Origin: Linnemannia hyalina
Lineage: Eukaryota; Mortierellomycota; Mortierellomycetes; Mortierellales; Mortierellaceae
Direction: 5' to 3'
DNA: 64,000 bases
Assembly (NCBI GenBank): GCA_019671135.1
Contig: JAHRHY010000006.1
Location: 1,054,001-1,118,000 of the forward strand
A program made the translations under genes and the position numbers. The notes beneath the pieces were generated by a model. That model did not search any database and had not been told where the DNA came from. It saw only the letters and a list, made by a program, of their open reading frames with translations. The first letter of the stretch is position 1. Every line of letters begins with the position of its first letter. This document shows, in pieces, positions 22,591 to 35,052 of the stretch.

Positions 22591-25232
22591 GGCTGATAGT
22601 TCGGCTTTCTTCGCGGCAGGTGTGGTGGGAGTTAAAGTGTTGGAAAGGGGTGTTGAGGGCAGTGAAGTTTTGGTGTGAGGAAAGAAGTGAAGAGAGATAG
22701 AGTCGGATAAATATGGCAGACTAAAAAGAGATTGAGTGAGAGGACACACAGTGAGCGAGGGTTATGTAAGGAGTTGGAAGGAAAGAAGGATGACCAAGTA
22801 AAGGAGGTGAAAGAGTGTCAAAGAACAAGGAAGAGGAAGACGTAGAGGAAGGAGTGAAAGAGGAAAAAGTTGAAAGAGAAAGAGAAAGCCAGGGAAGGAA
22901 AAAAAAGAAATAAAGAAGAGAAGGTTCGCCGGGTAATAGGCGTGGTTTTGTAAGGCGAGAAAGGAAAAAGGTCTCGAACGCTGTAGGCGTCTATCCGTGA
23001 GCACTGAGAAAGGTGCACCCCTTCTTTGATTTATGCGAAAACGGGGACCCATGGGGAGGAGGAGCCTCAATGGAAAGGAAAAAAAGTGCAAAGCAGGACG
23101 GACTGAAGCAGTTAGTTTGTTCTGCTTAGGGGCGAACGGGGAACTTCTAGATACAACAAGCACGGAAGAGAACAGAGGGGATGACGGAAGGATGAGATCG
23201 AGATTCAGGGTCGCCAGAGCTGAAGAAGGTGCGGAAGTGCGATGCGGAAGAACGATGAGGAAGAGGACAAAGTGAAATACAAAAATGGGCCATGTTAGAC
23301 TAGCTTTTGCGATGGAACGACTAGACAAGGGAGCAAAAGAAACGAAAAAATGCATGACCGAGCGTATGTACCCTTGTCAACGATGCGATGTTTTGAAAGG
23401 CTGTTGGACTGGACTAGCCACTGCCACATGGAGGGAGTGGCAGGGGAGGGGGAGGAGCAAAGCATAAAGAATGCCCCAGGTCTCATAAAGAATGGCAGGG
23501 GATACAAAGATGTATAGGGGTCGGGGGAGCAGTAAAGAGATGGTAAGCAGCGCAAGGTAAGCAAGAGAAAACGCAAGGGCAGTCATGGGGAAAAGTTAAT
23601 GTACGCTGGTCCAAAAGTCCTACAGCATTGCAGAAAAACGCCCGTTCCTTGCGGCTTGCCTCATCCTATCCAACAATCCATGCAACCCATGCACCACACA
23701 AAATCAAACAAAAGACAACAGCGTAGCAAACAAACCACAACCTATTAGGATTGCCAATTGGTCGTTGAACTCGTTGACAAAAAACGCCTCAAATGAAAAG
23801 TGCGCCCGACCTGGCTGTTGCCTCTACGCCATGCTTGTTTACCCCCATACAATGCTTTGTTTCTCGCAAAAGGTTTTTTATGAAGTGGCGTTTCAAGGGA
23901 GAACGCGCTTGTGTCAATTTGCAATAGGCAAAATATGTATTTCATAGCCCGCGTAATCAATCATCAATTGCTTCTTTCACCCTTTTCCCTCTTTGAGATG
24001 CATGAATGCAGTGGCGGTGACATATTTTTTTTGTTGCTTGTCGCGAGGTAATTGATACACGCGCCATCAAGCCCACAAGTGCAAAGTGCAAAGCTAAAGA
24101 CACGAAAACAAAGGCAATGCAGACCCTCATCTTCTCTCTCCGTGTACCCGAGCCAGCGCGTGAGTGCAGAATCGTAGGCGATGAACAGGGTCCACTTGTT
24201 CCATCCATTAAGAATCGGATCATCAAATCACTCCCCTGTCTTTACTCTCGCACCTCATTCATCTCCCTCGTTTGACCTTTTGTTCTTGAACTCTTTTCTT
24301 CCTCCGTGGCCCCTTCTCTCAAACGACAGTGCCTGAACAAACGGCCGAAATCCGACTACGGGTTTCTCGTCAGTCCACTTAGGCGGACGGCCAGTTGGTA
24401 CTAACCATCATCAGCCATTTTTTAATTGACCAACTATTACCGACGAGCGCAACATGTCTTGGGTCTTCAAACAGGGTCAGGCACTTCTTAAGACGATCAT
24501 CATCCGGTCTTGTCCCCTTACTTTTTTCTTTGGTGAGGACTGAACTCAGCCAGGCTAAAGAAGAGACATATGTAAATTGCAGTGGTGGATAGAAATAGAA
24601 AATATAACGATAGGCACCTGGTAAAGGCGATGATCACTTAGCTTAGTATAGGATATGTCCAGGTGCATCAATGTTTCAATGGAAAAAAGAAGAAAAAAAA
24701 AGAAACTGACGTTTGGCGGGTACAAGAGGTTGAGGCGCGCGTAAACAGGATATATACGAGCATATCAGGTGTAAAAATAGAAGAACACTATTCTTCTCTT
24801 CCATCTTGTCATCGCCCATCTGTGCCCTAACGCCACTCCAACCAGCCAACCAAGCCCCTACAAGACAGATATCTTAATGGCACAGACAGTGCCTCAAGGG
24901 AGAACGACAGCGAAAGGAGGCTTGAAGAAGAAGAAAAAGACCAGGGCTGGTGGGAGTGTGAGTAGATTTGTCAGTGCACCCCTTTTGACTCTTTATGATA
25001 TGAACAATCGGAAAATATGAGAAAGAAACTATGTACAAAAGTGTTGTGTGGATGTGTATGTGGATGTGTATGTGGATGTGGGCTTTGGTTAGGATAAAAA
25101 AAATGGGAGGGCTAACAAATATCTAAGAGTAGAAACACGACTGGCTAACACGACGGGCCGAGGCTTGGGGATGGAATTGGCAGAAAAGCAAAAACCTCGG
25201 TAAAATAGGAGTACAGGACAAGAAAAAGGCCA
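22591..25232. other. 2.6-kb spacer upstream of first and downstream of second orphan membrane gene
   Basis: From 22590 to about 23300 the plus strand is purine-rich (GGAAGGAAAG runs). Read on the minus strand it is a CT-rich promoter/leader for the gene at 22590. The rest has no supported gene. A short open stretch near 24390-24600 (minus) is discussed in the findings. GTGGATGTGTAT repeats three times near 25045-25080. Confidence 0.5.
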
Positions 25233-26366
25233 TTATCGGCTTCCGATGGTCGAAGTGGTGGTAACAGGAAGGAGTCTTGCGCCGAGGGTGACCATGATCG
25301 AGCTGGAGAAGAGACCAAACAGACCGAGGCGGGTCGACACTGCAAGACCAGAGGAGGAGAGGGAAGAGAGGGCCGAGTGGATCCATTCAAAGAACCACAT
25401 CTGGCTGTAGAAGAGGACCAGGATCATCAGGGCCAGAGTCAACTTCTGCGCCAGGGGGTATTGCATCCTCTGCGCAGACGTATCAACAGTGATTGAAACG
25501 GTGTCCCTGAAACCCAATTCCTTCTCCTCACAACCCCCGACAACATCCTCATCCTCTTGGTCAAGCAACTCCTGAAGCTGTTGGTCCATCATCGAGTCGA
25601 GAACAGTGCTGGAGGTGGCAAGGAGGGCAGTGGCGACGCCCAAAAGTATCACCGCCACATACCAGATCACGCAGAGTGACGCTGTCAGATTTGAATCCCT
25701 GAGAGCCTGGCCCTGTTGTGCTTGTTGTCTTTGTTGCATGCTTGGGTATTTTTGGTAAAGTTGTGGTTGCTGAAGCGAAGAAACAGATGGGTGGTGCTCT
25801 ACTCTCATGACGTTGTTGTTTGTTTGCACGCTATCGCTTGAATCGGAGGGCCAGACTCCTGCCTGCGGTTGTTGCTGGTGGGACGAAGACGAAAGGCTCT
25901 CGTAGACCTCTTGGACAGAGGCGAGGATGACCCAGACGACCGCAAAGACAAGATGGCTGACGAGGATGCCTGTCCGAGGGGAGAAACAGCGGGGGATAAA
26001 GTTTTCGAGACCGACCAGGAACGAAGTCGACATCAGGGTCACGAACCATACTGCGACCGGGAACCAGCACGACAGCAGGAACACACTAAACCGAAACGTA
26101 GTCGTTGTCGTTGTTGGTACTGTTGCTGTTGAAGACTCAATCGAAGCAGGGTATAAAGAGCTGTTGATGGTGGTGGTATCGTTGTGGAGGAGGGAAATGG
26201 TACGCCGCTGGTAGATCACTAGGCCGAGAGAGGATCCCATAAGTGTCGCACTGAGGAGAGAGTAGGCTGTTTGGCGAAACCGTTGTCGGGTGAGGCTGGT
26301 TAGATCTGGGTTGGACCTGAATGGTGAGTAAAAGCCCAGTGAATCTTCCTTTTGCATACGAGTCAT
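25233..26366 (-). CDS. Hypothetical intronless multi-pass membrane protein
   Basis: Single 377-codon frame starting MTRMQKEDSLGFYSPF. No family recognised. Hydrophobic helices appear at LLSATLMGSSLGLVIY, FSVFLLSCWFPVAVWFVTLM, ILVSHLVFAVVWVILASV, VIWYVAVILLGVATALLA, KLTLALMILVLFYSQMWFF and LGLFGLFSSSIMVTLGARLL. That gives about six membrane passes with hydrophilic, Gln/Ser-rich loops. A segment near residues 170-215 is Gln-rich. An acidic stretch (LLDQEDEDVVGGCEEKE) lies before the last pair of helices. It is adjacent to, and on the same strand as, the other intronless membrane gene. Overall layout is similar (helices, polyQ, acidic loop), but I could not align the two convincingly. Confidence 0.7.
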   Translation of the reverse strand: MTRMQKEDSLGFYSPFRSNPDLTSLTRQRFRQTAYSLLSATLMGSSLGLVIYQRRTISLLHNDTTTINSSLYPASIESSTATVPTTTTTTFRFSVFLLSCWFPVAVWFVTLMSTSFLVGLENFIPRCFSPRTGILVSHLVFAVVWVILASVQEVYESLSSSSHQQQPQAGVWPSDSSDSVQTNNNVMRVEHHPSVSSLQQPQLYQKYPSMQQRQQAQQGQALRDSNLTASLCVIWYVAVILLGVATALLATSSTVLDSMMDQQLQELLDQEDEDVVGGCEEKELGFRDTVSITVDTSAQRMQYPLAQKLTLALMILVLFYSQMWFFEWIHSALSSLSSSGLAVSTRLGLFGLFSSSIMVTLGARLLPVTTTSTIGSR

Positions 26367-27559
26367 GCTGCGTTGTGTGTAGTAGTGGGGGAGAGAGAGA
26401 TAGCGAGGATCAGGGGTTTATGGGAAGGAGGGAAGGAAGGTGAAAGAAGGATTGAGAGGGGAGAAAGAATTGTAAAGTGAAAAAGAAAGGAGGGCGAGAG
26501 GAGAGCGAGGAGTAGAAGTGAGAGTAGAAAATAGCAAGGAGAAAGAGAAAGAGCGGCGAGAAAGAGAAAGAGTGGGCGAGGAAGAAGAGGTGTTGGTCCA
26601 AAGAAGTAAGAGAGAGAAGAGAGAAAAGGCAATGTGGAGGCGCACTGTTCTTCGTCTGTGCATGCCTTCTCGCTCTCGTTCTCCGCCTGATTTTTTGTTC
26701 ATCCCCTGACCCAGACCTCTGCACGTATTCTTTTTTCATGGTTCAAAAAAAAAGGGACGAGTGAACTGCACCAAACAAGCGAAGCTAACATCGATTGTTG
26801 AGCAAAAACAATATTGCAACCAATACGGAAAGTCAGGGACATACATGTGCACTCCAATATCCTTTCTCAACACAAAAACAATATATATGGTTGTTGTCAT
26901 GAGCTCATCTTTTTTTTTGTGGTTTTTGTTCATTTTTTCAATGAGCAATCTCCCTCCCCCCAACATCCAGCTTTCAGTACTTGTACCGGCACAAGGAGTG
27001 TCTAAACTGAAGTAGAGATAAGTACCTTATACCTCCTTTGTAACCGTAATTCGCTTCAAACCTTTGCTTGCTTGCATACTAGCTACAAGGAAACCGATTC
27101 GTTTTTTTTGGGAGCGAATGATGGTCCAGAGTCACTTCGTTGCAGTGCGCTGCAGCAAGGTGACCAACCAATGCAGCTGAAGATCCCCAATCCGTGTCTG
27201 TACTCTGCAGGTTGATTCCAAAGACAAACAGGACAGCCTGAAGCTGTTTCTTGACAATAATAATAATCACCCAGCAGCCGTGTGTCATCAACAGCAATTA
27301 AAGGCTAATTGACATACTTGTTTAGTGGCGCTTAGGTCCTATGACAAAACACAAATCAAGTCCAATTTGCGGCCCTCGGAGTATCGGAGAAAGGTCCCAA
27401 CTCCAATTTCATAAGATGAGTACAAAGGAGAAATAACAATAGTCTTTTGGAGTTTGATGATGTTGTTTATTTGTTTTTGTTTGTACATTTTACACGGCAA
27501 TCGAAACTCAACAAGGGATCTCGACCGCAGAAAGGAATAGTGATGCGAAAGAATGAAGT
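26367..27559. other. Spacer with purine-rich promoter tract
   Basis: The first 300 bp are GA-rich on the plus strand (CT-rich leader of the minus-strand gene ending at 25233). The remainder is AT-rich, with homopolymer T and A runs and the 3' region of the aminopeptidase. No gene or RNA is seen. Confidence 0.5.
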
Positions 27560-29878
27560 TTACAGCAAGAAGGTGGCGGCAAAGGCAGGGACGGGGTTGC
27601 CGGTGACCTCGGGCAAGCTGAAACCAGTGCCAGACAACTCCTCGGCAGAACCAGCGATATCGACGTGAGTGTAGGCGATCTGGTCCTTCTTCTCCTTGTC
27701 CAAACCAAAGCTGTCCAATCCAGAGGCGACGGACATGAAAGCCATGGGGTACTGATGACCACGGGCAGTGGCGCTCGAGGCTTTGTCGTTGGCCTGGACA
27801 ACATCCTCCGAGGCAGCTCCAGGGGCAATATAGGCGTAATCCTCACGGCGCAGGGTCGAGACCTCGAAGGGATCACCCAAAATGTGTCCTCCAGCCTGGA
27901 TACGAGGGCTGATGTTGGCCTTGCGGGCAGGGCCGTTATCGAGGCAAATACCGTAAGGACCGTAAGCACGGATAGCGTGACCTATAAAATGGAGATGAAG
28001 CGTTACACACGTGGTTAGACATGAGTGAGGAGCATTCTTTGATCTGGAGCGTCCTTTGATACGAAGTGATCTTTCATATGAAGGGTCCTCTTATATGGAG
28101 CGTACTTTGTAAGAAGCATCCTTGGTGTGAAATATCCATTGATGTGAAGCCTCCTCTGGTATGAAGTGTTCATTGTTATGAGTTTGTTCATCCTGATGAA
28201 GCAAGAGTGATTACGTACCAGTCAAAGTGGCGACGGTAAAGAGACGGACAGGGACATTGTTGCCGGCCTTGCGCTCAGCCAAAACGAGCTCCTTGCACTG
28301 GCAGAGGGGGTCGGTCATGACCATGCGACCCTCGGCATCGGTGTTTCCGACGAGAACACGCTTTCCGCTGCGAGAGTAGATGATCTCGTCACTGACATAG
28401 GCGTTGGAACCGACAGAGTTGCGAACCAATCCGAGGAAGATGGTGACATTGACATGCTTGGGCTTGAGCTCGGCGACAGTGGCCATGAATCCAGCAACGG
28501 AGGCAGCACCGCACTTATCGCGGGACATGCCTCTCATAACACCGCCAGCCTTGATATCAGCTCCGCCGGTATCGTAAGTAACGCCCTTTCCGACAAAGTA
28601 AAGGCTAAAACGATGGTTGTTGTTGTTGGGGTAAGTTGTTAGCTGGTTGGTCGATCGATATTCACATCAAGACAGAAGAGAGGAACGGGGATCGAATGGC
28701 AAAGAGCGGATCGTTGCCTAAAAGAGATGGCGGAAGGTATATTTGTACGTACTGTTCCTTGACCTTGGACGGCTCATCCGATCTGTACTCCAGCTTGACA
28801 ACGCGAGGGAAGTGTCTGGGGACTATGTGGCGTATGTATAATGTTTTTTTTTTGTTTAGGTTTTTTCTTCTTTGGTTGGAGACAAGAAGTATGAGGATGC
28901 ACAATGCATGAAATGATAAAAAGCACATACCAGACAAGGAGCAACGGGCAACGGCATGAAGTAAGGGGTACTCCTTCTCGATAACCTTGATGTCCTCCAT
29001 AACGGAAGTTTTGATGACCGACTGGGACTTGAAGTACTCCTGTACATACTCGGCGAACTTGATGGGGGTCATACGCTCGCAGTTGGGGCTTCCGAGATCT
29101 ATCAATGGGTGGTATCCCAGGGAATAACAATAACAATAACAGCAACAACAACAACAACAGTATTAGATCCATCTTCATTGACCTTCATTGTGCAATTGTC
29201 TCCCCAGGGTGTACACGCAATCGTCCCCCACAATGATCTGCAATGATCGACCAAAAAAAAGAGAGTTGATGCGCAGTCGACGCTAATTGTTACAAGAACA
29301 ATAACATCCAACTTACCCTTGGCGACACGGCGACCAACCTCGACAGCGTTGACAAAGGCAAGACGGTCAGCAGAGAACTCAACACCAGCAGAATGGAAAC
29401 CAATCTTCTGGACAGTGTAAGTCTTGCCAATCTTCTCGTAGTGCTCACGGACATCAATGGGGTCGAAGCAGGCAGCGAGGGCACCAAGGAGCGAGACCTC
29501 AACAAAGTGGGAGTAGTCCTCGTTGTCGGCGGCGATGTTGGCGGGGAAGTAGAAGAGTGGAGCAACGGCACCAGCCGCAATGGCGCGCTTCATGGCAGCC
29601 TTGGTGACCTCCTGGAACTTGCGGACGTCATCTGAGTCGCCGGTCAAGGAGCCAGTGGGGGCAAGGATGAGACGACCGCCGGCGACCTTCTGATCGGCGA
29701 CAAGAGTCAAAGCGGAGCCAAAAGACTTGTCGATGGCGGTATAGGCGGTGATAGAGCTGAAGGCCGAGACGAGCTCCTCTGAGACGGAGGGGTAGACGGC
29801 GATGACGGCATCGAACTGGGTGCCGGAGGCGAGGTCGCCTGCAGCAGCAGAGACGATGGAGGGGAGGGCGAGGGTCAT
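27560..29878 (-). CDS. M17 leucyl aminopeptidase family protein
   Basis: Di-metal aminopeptidase that removes N-terminal residues from peptides in the cytosol. Five exons (29878-29317, 29098-28931, 28822-28753, 28604-28219, 27981-27560) give 535 aa. The N-terminal macro-like regulatory domain spans about residues 1-190. The catalytic domain has VGKGVTYDTGGADIKAGGVM (first metal Lys and Asp), RDKCGAA (second Asp) and the M17 signature NTDAEGRMVM (Asp, Glu and the active-site Arg). All metal ligands I can name are present, so it should be active. It resembles the animal/protist W07G4.4-type branch more than bacterial PepA (from memory). Intron 4 contains a striking 17-bp-period repeat. It shares a 690-bp divergent promoter region with the GYF gene. 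Confidence 0.93.
28028..28202. repeat. Degenerate minisatellite, 16-18 bp period, inside an intron
   Basis: About ten head-to-tail copies of a unit close to TGAAGCGTCCTTTGATA (plus-strand reading). Units begin near 28028, 28045, 28062, 28079, 28096, 28112, 28128, 28145, 28162, 28179 and 28197. The TGAAG or TGGAG core is retained in nearly all copies and the remainder drifts. The block fills most of intron 4 of the M17 aminopeptidase gene without touching either splice site. Confidence 0.85.
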
Positions 29879-30571
29879 TGGGGGTGGAATGAGGGCGGAA
29901 TGAGGGAGGAGTAGAGGAATGGAGAAGAAAAAAGAAGTAAAAAGAAGGGGCGAAACAAAACCTATTTAAAAAAAATTGCCACAGGCTTTGAAAGGGGCAC
30001 TTGTTTTCAAGTTGGTATTGTTGTTCTTGTTTCTCAACACCTCATACGTCAAGTGCCTGATTTCATGGAGAAGACGAGAGCACATACATACCTGTCGCCG
30101 TCAGGGTCAATGGAGCTCCCGGAGAACAATTGAGCGTTATTTCTCATCCATACGAATTTGCTCCCTTTGTCCCAAGAGGACGTCCGTCCCTTCTTCGCGC
30201 GAGCCTCTTTTCTTTTTTCCCTTGAGCTCGACACTGAACACTTTGGCCGTTTTCCCACGGTTCGATCTCTTATTGCATGAATGTGAACATCTAATTGCAC
30301 ACATGTAAGATATACGATGATGTACCCTTCTTTGATATCACACTCTCGTACTGTTCCACGTGATCAGATCAGGATTTCCATTGTTCGGGTATCCATGCGT
30401 CCAGCACTCTTTTTTTTCTCCTTTGCTTCTTCTTCCGCAAAAAAAAAGCATCGAACTCACAACCACGACACACGCACCAAACACAACGATCAGGTCATCT
30501 ACCCAACCTCCTCTCAACACAATAAACACACAACAACCAACAACACTAACCACCCTTGTCTTTAACCAACC
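29879..30571. promoter_or_regulatory. Divergent promoter, aminopeptidase / GYF protein
   Basis: 693 bp between divergent start codons. It contains a CACGTGA E-box-like element near 30358 and an A/C-rich plus-strand leader (CAACACAATAAACACACAACAACC) just before the GYF ATG. No TATA box is clear. Confidence 0.45.
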
Positions 30572-33500
30572 ATGACATCGAACACCATGAACTTCGGTCC
30601 TGAGTGGATGCGTCGCTTCCCCGCAAAGACCACATCCGCCTCAGCTCACTCCTCCCAGCACGATCTCCTCCCAAGAGCCCCATCGCCCCTTCAGGACTGG
30701 GGCCAACTCGCTGCTCAGTCCGCCGGCGCCGCCATGGCCCCTGGCGCGGTGGGCGGTGGCAACCCCACCGGCCCTGCATTCAGCTACTCGTCCGTCGCCG
30801 CCACTAACGCACGATCGCTCAACGGCCCTTCGTCCACCTCCCTCTCCTCTGGCAGCTATGAGACGCCACTTTCCGAGAGCATCGCCTCCGACACGTTGAA
30901 CCCGTTCAAGTACTCCAAAGACCTCATGTTGTCGCTATTCAAGCCAGTCGGGTTTCCTATCGAGTTTGAGCGACACGAATACGCGACCAGTGAGGACGCA
31001 TTGATGCCCATGTCCTCTCAGCCGTTCAGCGATCAGGAGATCAAGGTTAGATTCGTTGGTGTTGTTGTTTACGCTGTTTGATTGGACTCACAGCTCTCCC
31101 CGTTGTATCCATTTATTGTTTCGCAACAGACAAACACATGTAAAACGGGTTGCTCTGTCTTCCATGACGTCCTTTCGAACCATGTCTAACTTACACTGCA
31201 TACGTTTTTCTATCCCTGCAATCACATAGATCCTCTCCGGCAGTGTCAACAGCGAAGTCGCCCGTCGCGCCGTCCAACCCGGGGAAGGAGGGCAGGAACG
31301 CTCACAGGGACAGCGACGTGAGAGCCTTTCGAACAACGAGCACTCGAAGGATCGCGACCACGCCGGTCGCCACGACCGATCCGACCGATCCACCCAGTCT
31401 CGCAACCACGATTCCAAGCACCAACAGGGATCGAGTGCCAGGCCAAGACGTACGTGTTCTATTGATCTGCTTTTGTGCTTGAAAAATGAAAATGTTCGTA
31501 CAACCGTTCTTGGTCTCGTGGTTTTATCAATTGAACTTGAACCCATTCCTAACTTGACTATCCCGGATTGCACTCGCTAACACTTATTATTTTCCTCCCC
31601 CTTCTATTTCCTCTCCATTGTTATACGACACCACTACATACCTTTCCCCAATCAGATTTGAACACGGAGGATCGAAGCCATTCATTCAAGCGAACCGAGC
31701 AGGGTAGTCGCGACCAGGAAGACGGTCTTTGGAACTCGCCCGTCAGGAACACTCTGGGCTCCTTCGACTCTAACGGCGTGTTCAGGGTGGTTCATGAACG
31801 CGACGAGAGCTTGGAACCGGTCACCGACTCCAAAGGCACGTCTCTCGAACCGGAGGAACCCAATCAGCCTTCGTCAACTTCTCATCAGGCACCCACCTCT
31901 TCCGATCCAGGCTCTTCCCCTTCCGATGTAGGTTTGGAATCCAGCCATTCCGGATCGCACAGTCTGTTGAATGGCGCCAGCAACAGTGACGCCTTCTCGT
32001 TCGCAGGCAACCCCATTTCTGGATCTCTGGATATGAAGCCCGTCCGCGAGGAATCAAACTTTGCTCCCTTTAGTTCTTCCCACGCCCCTGGATTCAATTC
32101 TGGCCCTGCGTATGATCCTGCGCCTGCGGAATTGAGCAAGTGGCTTTACCGCGATCCTTCTGGCAATGTTCAAGGACCCTTTGCCTCGGAGGAGATGCAC
32201 GAGTGGTACAAGGGCGGCTTTTTCACCATGGACCTGCTGGTGAAGCGGGAGCAGGATGCCAACTTTGAACCCCTGGGAGCCTTGATCCGCAAGATCGGGT
32301 CAGATGAGAAGCCCTTCTTACTCGCCGATCTGCAGGCTGCCGTTCCTCTGGTGCGCCCCAACCTCTCGCTCGCTCAGAACAGACAGGGAAGTGGTCTTGG
32401 CCACTTCAACTCCTCTTCATGGGGAGGAATCAGTGCCCCCTCGACTCCCGGAACTCCCAGCTTTGGGGTCGACCGTATGTTCCAGCAGCAGCAGCAGCAG
32501 CAGCACTCCTCTGGCGATTTGTTGGGAGGCAGTGGCAACCCTCTTCAGCACCAGCAGCAGCAGCAGCAGCCAACCCAGGACTCGTTCTCAGGACTGGATC
32601 AGAAATGGAACTCTGGACTGTTTGGTCCTTCGCAAGGTCTGGATTCGAACGTCGGCGGCGCTGGCGGTTGGGCAGGTGATGCGTTTACTCGATCATCGAT
32701 GGGCAATCTGGGTGGGCCTCAGACCCCTCTTGGCGGCAGCTTTATGAGCCAGCAGGGTCGCCTTTTGAACCAGCAGTTGGAACGTCAGCAGTACATGCAG
32801 CTGCTGCAGCGTCAAATCCAGATGCAGCATATTCTCCACCAGCAGCAATTCATGGCTGCCCAGCAGCAATTTGGAAACGACCCTCATGCCCTCTCGTCCT
32901 TGTTGGCTCAGCAGCAGGCCCAGCAGCGTCAGCTCCAGATGCGTCTGCAGCAGGTGCAGCACATGGGCTTCCATGGCGTTGGAGGAGTTACTACACCCGG
33001 TGGTTCAGCTATGCCTTGGGGAGGATTGGGGCAGCAGCCTAGCAGCCCTTGGTCAAGCTCGATCATTCAGCCCAGCTCTGACAATTACTTTGAATACGGC
33101 AACGGCGATAACAACAACAGTGGTCACTCGACGATGCAGCTGCAACAACAACAGCACCAGCAACAACAGCGCGACCAGTCCCAGTCGTTTACTCAACAAA
33201 CCCAGCAGCAGCCTCAGCAGCAGCACCAGGATGCCCAAGAGCAGCATGTTTCCAAGCCTGCCGAGGTCGAGGATTCTGTCCAAGCAGTTGCTCAGAACCT
33301 TGAGAAGCTCGAGTTTGCTGATGCTTCCCATCAGGAAATGGACCAGCAGACTCACCAGGTCCCTGCTGCTTCCGTTGTTGAGCCTACTCAAGGGGATGTC
33401 CGTGAAGAGCCCGCCCTTGCCGAGCACCACGAGACCGCCGTTGAAGAAGTGAAGGAGGAGGAGAAGATCGATCCTGTTGTCGTCGAAGAGAAGAAGGTCA

Positions 33501-34726
33501 AGGCCGAGGAGCATCAGTCAAAGGAGGAGTCTCAGCAGGAGACTTTCGAGTCCGAGACCAAGGAGGAGCATGAGACCGAGTTCGATGGCGAGCAGGATGA
33601 TTCCAAGAGCGCTATCACTGAGGATGCTTCTGAGGATGTTCCCTCGGAGTCCGGCTGGGGTACAGCCCCTGAGCAGCAGCAACAGCCCCGTGTCATCAAG
33701 GCTGTCCCTGCTCCTTGGGCCAAGCCCTCGAAGACCGACGATGCTTCCGAGAAGAAGGCGCCTACTCTCCGCGAGATCCAGGAGATGGAGGCCAAGCGTG
33801 CTGAGGAAACCCGCGCTGCTGAGAGACAGGCTCAGGTCGCTGCCGCTACTGCTGGTGTCCTTGATTTTGGAAAGGGACTCGGTGGTACTCCCTGGCAGAC
33901 TGCCTCTGCAACCAAGAAGAAGACCTTGCGCGAGATTCAGGAGGAGGAGGAGGCTGCTCTCAAGCGCGCCCGATCTACTCAGGCCGCAGCCCAGCCCGTT
34001 GCTTCTGCACCCGTCTCTAGCACTGGGTTGGCTGGAATTATCGCCTCTGGAACTGGATCGGCTAACAAGCGTTATTCCGATTCCGTTGGACCCAAGCCAG
34101 TGGTCGCCTCTGCCAATGCTGGTCCATGGGGCACCACTTCGTCTGCGATTGCTGCTAAGCCTCTGTCGATGTCCCGCACCACCTCTGCCTATGCCTCTGC
34201 TACTTCCTTGAGCTCCTCGACTGCTTCTTCTCCTGTCGTCCGTGCTGTCGATACCAACAGCTGGATCGAGGTTGACAACAAGCGTGGCAACAAGCCTTCC
34301 ATTGAGACCCCAGCCCCAGCTCCAGCTCCCGCCCCCGTTGTCCGTGCTCCCGCCCACAATGTCAACAGGAACTCGGACGAGCCCCGCCCCGCCTCTGAGG
34401 AGTTCCTCCGCTGGTGCCGTCAAGCCCTGAAGGGACTTCAGAATGTGGTCCTGGAGGATTTCATCCAGATGTTGTTGTCGTTTCCCTTGAACCCTGATCC
34501 TATGACTGTCGAGATCATCCAGGACTCGATCTATGCCAACTCGCAGTCGTTGAACGGCCGACAGTTTGCGGATGAATTCATCAAGAGACGCAAGGCTGAT
34601 GCTTACCCTAACGGCATGGGCCCTGCCAGTGCAACCCCTGCCAACTCTGGAATCAGCAATGCTTCGTCGGGTGGCCATGATAGCTCGTTCAAGGTCGTCT
34701 CCAAGAAGGGCAAGAAGAAGAACTAG
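30572..34726 (+). CDS. GYF-domain protein (Smy2/Syh1/GIGYF family)
   Basis: Adaptor that binds Pro-rich ligands (PPG-phi motifs) and acts in mRNA surveillance and translational repression in related proteins. Three exons (30572-31045, 31230-31449, 31656-34726) give 1254 aa. The GYF domain is WLYRDPSGNVQGPFASEEMHEWYKGGFF, around residues 390-420, with the W-x-Y-x-D and GPF hallmarks. Before it is a Ser-rich region with an Arg/Asp/Ser-rich second exon. After it are long Gln runs, a Glu/Lys acidic coiled-coil segment (EVKEEEKIDPVVVEEKK) and two copies of a PWxxxxxxKKxTLREIQE motif. The C-terminal SEEFLRWCRQALKGL block followed by DFIQMLLSFP is the conserved end of fungal Smy2 and animal GIGYF proteins. 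Long exon 3 is almost the whole protein. Confidence 0.92.
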
Positions 34727-35052
34727 GATGTTCTCTTTTTTGTTTTATTTTATTTTTTCTGAGACGAGGGCCAGTTTGTTCGCTCACAGTGGAACGGAAA
34801 GCATTTGCTTGAAAGGGGCTACATACGGCCTGTTCATAATTTTCATTTGCGGAATCAATATTAATACATTATTTTCATGGTGCCTAGTGAAGGTGGAAGA
34901 GGTTGACCTTTGTTTTGTTCGTATTTCATGTTGTTAAAGAAGTTGAATGCAGAAGAAAGGTTATGAGTTTCTCATGTTGAATGTATTTTGGGGGGGGTTT
35001 TTTTGGCTTTTGTGAAGGTAACTGAATGGGTAGGAGTAGCAACACGAATTAT
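34727..35052. other. Convergent 3' spacer
   Basis: Separates the stop codons of the GYF gene and the trehalose gene. T-rich on the plus strand (TTTTTTGTTTTATTTTATTTTTT) with a G8 run near 34990. No gene is seen. Confidence 0.5.

Noticed and set aside
20767..22749. Longer version of the first orphan membrane protein from 22749
   Set aside because: The first codon there is GTG; the first in-frame ATG, with good context, is at 22590.
22762..23355. 198-codon minus-strand open frame upstream of the first orphan membrane gene
   Set aside because: Translation of a CT-rich leader: nearly all Phe, Leu, Ser and Pro, no domain, and no good start context.
30255..30275. tRNA B-box-like GGTTCGATCTC
   Set aside because: No A box, no pairing arms and no terminator at the expected distance.
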